Below, piece after piece: positions 58,300-64,000 of a stretch of DNA of 64,000 bases. This stretch comes from Caprella mutica. Its lineage: Eukaryota > Arthropoda > Malacostraca > Amphipoda > Caprellidae. The stretch is taken from assembly GCA_947561585.1 (NCBI GenBank), contig CANNZV010000330.1, forward strand, positions 50,538 through 114,537. Reading direction: 5' to 3'. The position numbers and the translations under genes were made by a program. The notes beneath the pieces are model-generated. The model worked only from the letters and a program-made list of their open reading frames with translations. It was not told the origin of the DNA and made no database searches. Position 1 is the first letter of the stretch. Each line of letters opens with the position of its first letter.

Positions 58300-58723
58300 G
58301 GAATTCACAACCTATAAATACAACATTTTGTATTTCTTCACTCATATGGGAACAGGGTATTATGATGTTTCAACTGCCACACCAGTTGCAGTCGCCGCTG
58401 CTCAGAGCGAGGCACAAAGGGGTGGTGTCGATCATCAGGGGGAATAGTTTATTATTTACTCTACTTTAATATTTACAGTTATCATAATTAAATGTGACTC
58501 CATCAACTTACTCTACCACTACCGTGCTTATGGAGTTACATTATCAAGGGAAATTTATTTGTATCCATATGGTGTTTAGTATCAAATGGAAAATAGTATC
58601 TTCCAGGTAAAACACCTTTACATTAACCTACAGGCATTAACCTGGAAGATATACATATTAACTTTCACTGTATTGATCTTAAGGTTAGTTAATTAGTTTG
58701 CTATAGTTATATATTCAACCCAT
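58300..58723 (-). other. Probable 3' UTR of the retrotransposon
   Basis: Follows ORF2 on the minus strand. Contains an unusually GC-rich block at 58375-58440 (reverse strand: ctcgctctgagcagcggcga, ctggtgtggcagttgaaaca) that contrasts with the AT-rich surroundings. No poly-A or simple tail could be delimited, so the left boundary is a guess. Confidence 0.4.
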
Positions 58724-61700
58724 CTACAATGAGGATAATTTATTAGTTTTCTTCAGATATTCTACAGTGCCACTAATAAGAGTCTTTTGAGTTTCTGCAG
58801 GGTAATTACCACCCCCCAGAATGTTCCTAAGAGTAAGAGGGACATTACTTCCTGAGAAGATAGAATATAGGTCGTTTCTAAAAGATGAATACAGAGGGCA
58901 TTGAAGAAAGAGATGCTCAACAGTCTCCACTTGTCCACAGTCACAATGTTCTGTGTCAGACAGGTGGAACCTATTTAAATGTTTCTTTAGACCAACATGA
59001 CCAATTCTGAGTTTTGCCAAAGCTGTTTCTACAGTCCTTTCTTTGTGGTAAGCCCAGGGCCAATCTTCAATATTCCCTTTTACTCTGAACAGATGGTGTC
59101 CCTTACCTTTTATATTCATTTCATTTATCCAATATTGATTCCAGTACATACTCTGTTTCTGCCCAAGTAACCTCATTCTATCCTCTTTACAGATTGTAGC
59201 ATCAGTGACTTCTAGCATCTCATGACCAGCCCCTGCTGCCAAGTCTGCCAGAACATTGCCCTGAATACCTCTATGCCCTGGTACAAAGCGAATCACAACA
59301 GGGAATCTAGAATTGAGTTCTATTAGTAAAGCCAATATTTCATGGACAGTGTGAACATTTGTTGGGTTTTTAATGTTGAGAAGCGACATTATGCTGGACT
59401 GTGAATCAGTAAATATCACAATTCCATCAACATTATGAATGTTGTTGCTAATATATTTCATAGACTGGAGGATAGCAAATAATTCTGCGTTCATTATTGA
59501 AGTATTTGAGGGTAGTCTAAATGATTCAGTGTATCTGATTCCCTTTTCAGATACTACAATTGCAGCAGATGCCGAATTGGTATTTGGTAGTACTGAACCA
59601 TCAGTATATATTTTGACATAGGTTTTATATTTGCTATCAACCATGTCCTTAAACAATTGTTTACATTGTTCATCATTAAGATTTCTTTTAGGGACATTGA
59701 AAAATTCAGGTAGCAAGTATTTGTTCAAATTGAACCATGGAGGAACAGGTGAGATTAATCCTGTTCTGTTTTGACTACAGTAAGGGAATTGGCAGCTCAT
59801 CATAAACTGCCAACATCTGACTAGCAATGGGGGAGATCTAACTGTGGATGTCCAACCTTTAAAATAAGCATCCTTATTACTGTTTTGAAGTTCATATACT
59901 GTCGGGATATTTTGAGGTAGTTCACAGAAACGAAAGTAATATTTAGCAAGTAATTTGTTCCTGTGAATAAAAAGAGGGGAGAGATTACTTTCAATTTCTA
60001 AAGAAATAATGGGTGAGGTTTTACGGGCACCAACAATTATTCTTAGGCAATTATTCTGTATTTTATTTAATTTATCTAAACCTGTTTTTGAGTTTGACAT
60101 ATAAAAAACACTGCCATAGTCCATCACAGTTCGAACTATAGCACAGTACATGCGAGATAAAATTTTTCTGTCGGCGCCCCAATGGTGATTAGATACTGCC
60201 TTCATAACATTTACTTTATTAATTAATTTGTCAGATAGTTTTTTGATGTGGCTAGTCCAGGTTAATCTAGGAGCATCGAATATAAGTCCAAGATACTTAT
60301 ATTGTTTTACAAAAGCTATAGGGATTTGATCGATTGTAATAACGGGAGTTTCATATCTTTTTAATGTAAAAATCATTGCATTTGTTTTATTCGGATTTAA
60401 GTTAAATCCCCAATCTTTAAACCATTTAGATAATAGGTCAATTTGTTGTTGCAATAGGTTTACTGCCCTGTCAAGATTTTCATGAGAGGTAAATAAAGCA
60501 ATATCGTCAGCATATTCTGCCATATGAACATACTGAAGATGAGGAATATCTGACAACATTATATTAAACAAGGTGGGGGACAAAGTGGATCCCTGGGGGA
60601 CACCTGTAGTCATAGGGTTAGTGTCTGAGTATTCACCATCAAAGAACACATTGTATTGTCTACCAGTTAGGTATTCCCTTAACCACTTTAGCATCTTCCC
60701 CCTGACATTTAACTTTGCTAATTTATACAGCAAGCCTAAATGCCATATGCCATCATAGGCTTGACTCAAATCGAGAAAGATTGTTACACAGTATTTTCTT
60801 TGGTATAATGAATGTCTGATTTCATTCTCTATGCGAGCTATCTGATCATAGGTAGAGAGTCTCTTCCTAAAACCTGCTTGGGTGATGCTGAAGGCTGAGT
60901 TAGATTCTAGAGTAAAATTTAGCCTGCTACAGATCATTTTTTCAGTTAATTTACAAAAACAGGATAATAATGAAATTGGTCTATAGGATGAAGGTTCTTT
61001 TGCTGGCTTGCCTGGTTTCAAAATCGGTAAAATTAATGCATTTTTCCAGTCTTTAGGTATTTCTGCATCATCAAAGCTTTTATTAATAATTTCTAATGAC
61101 CACTTAAGGTAGTCATTAGGAAAATGTTTAAACATATTGTTATGGATATCATCTTGCCCTGGTGTATTGTTTTTCAAAGTTGTTATTGCATTTTCTAGTT
61201 CATGAAATTGGAAGCTTGAGTTATAGTTGAAATCAGTATCATCACTTATGGCAGAGAGTACAGTAGGCAAGAGTTCAGAGTTATCTATAGTATGGTTAGC
61301 AGAGTTAAATACACCAAGGTAATATGAGGCAATGGAGTTTGCTTTATCTTTTGGGTTAGTCAAATATACTCCATTTAAACAAATTGGCTGAGAATGGAAT
61401 GAGGTTTTAGATTTGTTTGTAAGTTTACCTATATAGTTCCAGATTGTTTTCACTGGTGTGTCTTTATTAAGTGTATTGGAGAATTGTTGAAAGGATTCAT
61501 TTTTTGCAATTTTACAAGTTTTTTTCACTATAGCTGCAGCTCTTTTTAGTTCTACAAGATTTTCTGACGTTGGATGTCTATGGAAGAGGTTTTTCCTGTG
61601 ATGTCTCTCCTTCACTGCCTTGGTACAATCTTTATTCCACCAAGGTTTAGAATATTTGGGGTTACTTATACTTTTAGTTTTATTAAATGTTGAGTTAGTG

Positions 61701-62530
61701 ACATGAACTAGATTATTTTTCAGGGTCTCGTAAGATACTTTGAGGTTAGTAATATCCTTTTCAGCTTCTGGTAGTTTTAATACCCAATCATCCCAATTTC
61801 CTGTATCAAAGATCCATTTACTTCTCAGTTTTTTAAGAGTAACAATTGGGTGGAAATTAATTTCTATGAGGATTGGAGAATGGTCACTACCTAAATCTTC
61901 TGCAATTTTAACTGAACCTTGACAAAATAAATCTAAAGAAACAAAACACAAATCAAGTGTAGAAAATTTTCGGCCTGGAGTATGATAGTAAGTGGGAAGG
62001 TTCTGAGGAGTTAATAGACATATATTAGGGTTGTTGTATAAATATTCTACTAAATGTTCACCTGAACTATTGGTTATACTGGTTGTATCCCACATTGGGT
62101 GATGGGCATTTAAGTCTCCTACTATAATTTTCTTATTACCCAGTTGATTAAAATAAAATTCAAATTCTGCAGTTGCTATGGTTTCATTGGGATTATACAC
62201 ATTTAAAATATCTATGTGACTATTGTTACCATGGATTCTAACAGACTGCACCTCTAAGAGACCCCGATTGAATTCATCTAAATTAACCTCAGAAACACTC
62301 ACATCATTCCTAACTAAAATGGCCAGGCCTCCTCCTGCACGATTTACTCTACATTGAAAAAAGGATTTGTAATTCTGAAAATGAGGAAGTCTGTTACTTC
62401 TTAGCCATGTTTCACATAAACATACAACATGTGGGGTCTCCTGATATAACCTAGTTTTGAATTCAGTTAATTTGCTATATAAACTATGACAATTCCAATT
62501 TAAGATTCGTAAATTATCCATCATCATCAT
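58724..62530 (-). CDS. Non-LTR retrotransposon ORF2: endonuclease, reverse transcriptase, RNase H
   Basis: Intact 1,268 residues. The N-terminal APE-type endonuclease (about 1-225) shows N12, E40 in CETW, GDLNAHH (138-144) and SDHSP (215-219). The reverse transcriptase (about 490-760) has FLDLSQAYD (585-593), GVPQGS (643-648) and the catalytic YADD (673-676). An RNase H domain (about 970-1100) keeps D977, E1016, D1042, H1086 and D1096. A C-terminal zinc-finger-like C1196-C1198-H1206-C1211 follows. The protein nicks target DNA and reverse-transcribes the element RNA at the nick. An RNase H domain after the RT places it with I-like groups rather than Jockey proper. No stop or frameshift is visible, so the copy is young or active. 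It overlaps ORF1 by 17 nt. Confidence 0.96.
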   Translation of the reverse strand: MMMMDNLRILNWNCHSLYSKLTEFKTRLYQETPHVVCLCETWLRSNRLPHFQNYKSFFQCRVNRAGGGLAILVRNDVSVSEVNLDEFNRGLLEVQSVRIHGNNSHIDILNVYNPNETIATAEFEFYFNQLGNKKIIVGDLNAHHPMWDTTSITNSSGEHLVEYLYNNPNICLLTPQNLPTYYHTPGRKFSTLDLCFVSLDLFCQGSVKIAEDLGSDHSPILIEINFHPIVTLKKLRSKWIFDTGNWDDWVLKLPEAEKDITNLKVSYETLKNNLVHVTNSTFNKTKSISNPKYSKPWWNKDCTKAVKERHHRKNLFHRHPTSENLVELKRAAAIVKKTCKIAKNESFQQFSNTLNKDTPVKTIWNYIGKLTNKSKTSFHSQPICLNGVYLTNPKDKANSIASYYLGVFNSANHTIDNSELLPTVLSAISDDTDFNYNSSFQFHELENAITTLKNNTPGQDDIHNNMFKHFPNDYLKWSLEIINKSFDDAEIPKDWKNALILPILKPGKPAKEPSSYRPISLLSCFCKLTEKMICSRLNFTLESNSAFSITQAGFRKRLSTYDQIARIENEIRHSLYQRKYCVTIFLDLSQAYDGIWHLGLLYKLAKLNVRGKMLKWLREYLTGRQYNVFFDGEYSDTNPMTTGVPQGSTLSPTLFNIMLSDIPHLQYVHMAEYADDIALFTSHENLDRAVNLLQQQIDLLSKWFKDWGFNLNPNKTNAMIFTLKRYETPVITIDQIPIAFVKQYKYLGLIFDAPRLTWTSHIKKLSDKLINKVNVMKAVSNHHWGADRKILSRMYCAIVRTVMDYGSVFYMSNSKTGLDKLNKIQNNCLRIIVGARKTSPIISLEIESNLSPLFIHRNKLLAKYYFRFCELPQNIPTVYELQNSNKDAYFKGWTSTVRSPPLLVRCWQFMMSCQFPYCSQNRTGLISPVPPWFNLNKYLLPEFFNVPKRNLNDEQCKQLFKDMVDSKYKTYVKIYTDGSVLPNTNSASAAIVVSEKGIRYTESFRLPSNTSIMNAELFAILQSMKYISNNIHNVDGIVIFTDSQSSIMSLLNIKNPTNVHTVHEILALLIELNSRFPVVIRFVPGHRGIQGNVLADLAAGAGHEMLEVTDATICKEDRMRLLGQKQSMYWNQYWINEMNIKGKGHHLFRVKGNIEDWPWAYHKERTVETALAKLRIGHVGLKKHLNRFHLSDTEHCDCGQVETVEHLFLQCPLYSSFRNDLYSIFSGSNVPLTLRNILGGGNYPAETQKTLISGTVEYLKKTNKLSSL

Positions 62531-63923
62531 CTTTAGATTTTTTCCTTATATTCTCCTGTGAGCCAGATTCTTTTCTTTTCGTTCTAAGATTTTTGATGGG
62601 GATGAAGTGACCTGAAGTGGAGGGCTCTTTGTCTTGGCTGTTACTGTTTGTTCTTTGTACCATTTTATCTTTCTTCTCGGAGTTTATTTCTATTGCTTTA
62701 CTCTTATCTTGTCCTCCTTCACCTTCTATTAGGATTGGATCTATTTTAACTCCTGTTACTTCTTCAACAGTCCTGATGACCAACTCAGTTTCATTTGTTT
62801 TTAGTTTCATCAATTTCACAATTAGAATACTCAATTGACTTAATAATGTTTCAGAGGGTATATTGTGATTTTCTGTCTGTGTACTTGCACATGTAGTAGT
62901 AGCAGCAGTTTTGTTTTTATTTGGAGAACTCAAATTTGGTTGTGTCTGTGGTCTGGTTATATGTTGCAAGTTGTTTACAGTTATTTCTCTTGTAGTTTCA
63001 CCACTTTTTGGTATAGCTATTTGGCTATAATTATTATTGGACACCTCTTTCACACTCAACAAAGCCTGTTTATATGTTAGTCCCTCAAAGGCTCTCTTTT
63101 TTTCAATTTCTTTAGCCATTTTTATCTTCAGGCAGCCACCATAGTTGGCTGAATGGTTTTCATTACAGTTAATACATTTCATGATTTTTTGTTCAAGAGG
63201 TAAATCCACTTGGGAGCAGTTGAAGGTTTTGTGTGATCCTGCACAGGTAGCACAAACTGGCTTGCTACGGCATATATATGCATTATGGCCAAATTTCTGA
63301 CAGTTGTAACACTGCCATGGACGTCCCACATAAGTGCTCACTTTGAATCTTTGATACCAAAGTATTATCTCTTTGGGTAAAGATCTGCCTTTGAAAGTCA
63401 ACTTGATAGTCAGAGTTGGAGTCTTCTCCTTTCCTCTAAATATTCTTTCTATGTTTGATATATCAGGGTATGATAGAAGCAACTCTTCTTTCAAGTCTTC
63501 AATAGGGGTATCAACCCCAATTGGTCCGATGACACCCCTGATAGTTTGTTCTTCTCTTGGGAGACGACAGGTTACTTTAAAAGTGTTGAGAGAGGTCATT
63601 TTGAGTATTTCTTCAGTATTTTCTTTGTTTGTCTTGCCAATTTGAACCACTAAAATATTTCTCTTTAGGTTTTTTGTTACATTGATAATATTTTGCTTTC
63701 CTATAATAGATGTGTAGAGACTATTATTTAAGCCTTTATCATTGGAGAAGAATTTTTTAAGAACTAAATCAGTTTTTTCTCCATCTGAGTTCATTACTGG
63801 TTCGATAATTATTGTCACGTTTTGTGAACTGTTGTCTTGTGCTCCATTTTGTTCTTGTAGAGGTATATTCCTTGGTCTTGCCCTTGGGATATATCCGTTA
63901 TTCAAGGCAGATCTAAGGTTCAT
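62514..63923 (-). CDS. Non-LTR retrotransposon ORF1: gag-like nucleic-acid-binding protein
   Basis: 469 residues from the first visible ATG. A basic, probably RRM-like region (about 80-200) is followed by three zinc knuckles: C205-C208-H213-C218, C224-C227-H231-C236 and C250-C253-H257-C264. This arrangement is typical of I/Jockey-type ORF1 proteins that package element RNA. The C-terminal part is polar, ending RKKSKDDDDG. The frame stays open for 25 more codons up to the window edge, so the true start may lie outside; the ATG at 63923 is only the first seen here. Its last codons (gat repeats) form, in the other frame, the ATG cluster that starts ORF2. No inactivating changes seen. Confidence 0.93.
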   Translation of the reverse strand: MNLRSALNNGYIPRARPRNIPLQEQNGAQDNSSQNVTIIIEPVMNSDGEKTDLVLKKFFSNDKGLNNSLYTSIIGKQNIINVTKNLKRNILVVQIGKTNKENTEEILKMTSLNTFKVTCRLPREEQTIRGVIGPIGVDTPIEDLKEELLLSYPDISNIERIFRGKEKTPTLTIKLTFKGRSLPKEIILWYQRFKVSTYVGRPWQCYNCQKFGHNAYICRSKPVCATCAGSHKTFNCSQVDLPLEQKIMKCINCNENHSANYGGCLKIKMAKEIEKKRAFEGLTYKQALLSVKEVSNNNYSQIAIPKSGETTREITVNNLQHITRPQTQPNLSSPNKNKTAATTTCASTQTENHNIPSETLLSQLSILIVKLMKLKTNETELVIRTVEEVTGVKIDPILIEGEGGQDKSKAIEINSEKKDKMVQRTNSNSQDKEPSTSGHFIPIKNLRTKRKESGSQENIRKKSKDDDDG

Positions 63924-64000
63924 GTCATTTGTTACTGCTTTATCTTCTTTGTTATTTGGATTTCTACCTGTTTCTGGAAAGTAATCTCTTTTATTTGAAT

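Larger units (their letters stand above)
58300..64000 (-). mobile_element. I/Jockey-like LINE, 5' end outside the window
   Basis: Two overlapping intact ORFs in the order ORF1 then ORF2 (endonuclease, RT, RNase H), on the minus strand, with a probable 3' UTR at the left. No LTRs, as expected. The target-site duplication cannot be assessed because the 5' end is missing. It is the only apparently intact mobile element in the window. Confidence 0.9.

Noticed and set aside
59439..63984. Short plus-strand frames opposite the LINE ORFs
   Set aside because: They lie antisense to intact retrotransposon ORFs and show no domains, so they are frame shadows.

Overview
The window is animal nuclear DNA, AT-rich and with spliced genes. 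The one clearly recognisable host gene is a basigin/CD147-type immunoglobulin-superfamily membrane protein on the minus strand. The other well-preserved coding unit is a two-ORF, I/Jockey-like non-LTR retrotransposon carrying its own RNase H domain. Together with TTAA-flanked, TA-flanked and hAT-type miniature transposons, this suggests an arthropod (perhaps an insect), but nothing here fixes the species. There are no operons, prokaryotic genes, CRISPR arrays or credible rRNA/tRNA genes.

Positions 1-39,090 are dominated by minisatellites. About thirty tandem arrays, with units from 10 to 45 bp, add up to roughly 25 kb by my coordinates. One 32-bp family (A) recurs at three places (1-1749, 15196-16394, 36911-39087), and its last block flips orientation at a single N at 38811. 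Several arrays have higher-order structure: 576-bp (18 units) and 608-bp (19 units) in family A, an almost exact 1,718-bp tandem duplication at 4347-7782, and 340-bp (20 units) in a 17-bp array. The long open frames here are products of repeat units lacking stops and are not annotated as genes. Between arrays lie AT-rich DNA, a dead mariner transposase piece (about 2186-2373), foldback and TIR miniature elements, and a dispersed SINE-like family rich in tgacctttgacc motifs.

Positions 39,090-43,400 are transitional: a small palindromic MITE, an unrecognised 154-codon ORF, an inverted-repeat element with tRNA-like promoter boxes, and one last short array (42489-42828).

Positions 43,425-46,831 hold the basigin-like gene. 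I reconstructed it as five coding exons that join in phase to 291 codons: signal peptide, two Ig domains, one transmembrane helix and an acidic tail. Its introns carry three miniature transposons.

Positions 47,400-58,000 are a graveyard of nested DNA transposons. A mariner-like relic sits inside a palindromic MITE, and two TTAA- or TA-type elements and a long-hairpin element follow. A cluster of CCAG-ended MITEs has been invaded twice, at the same palindromic site and in opposite orientations, by a small hAT-type MITE that left 8-bp duplications. A 1.5-kb long-TIR element encloses one of these compound insertions.

Positions about 58,300-64,000 are the minus-strand retrotransposon: 3' UTR, ORF2 (endonuclease, reverse transcriptase, RNase H, zinc finger) and ORF1 (three zinc knuckles). 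Both ORFs are intact and overlap at a run of four ATG codons. The 5' end lies outside the window. A possible last exon of another host gene lies just downstream at 58116-58159.
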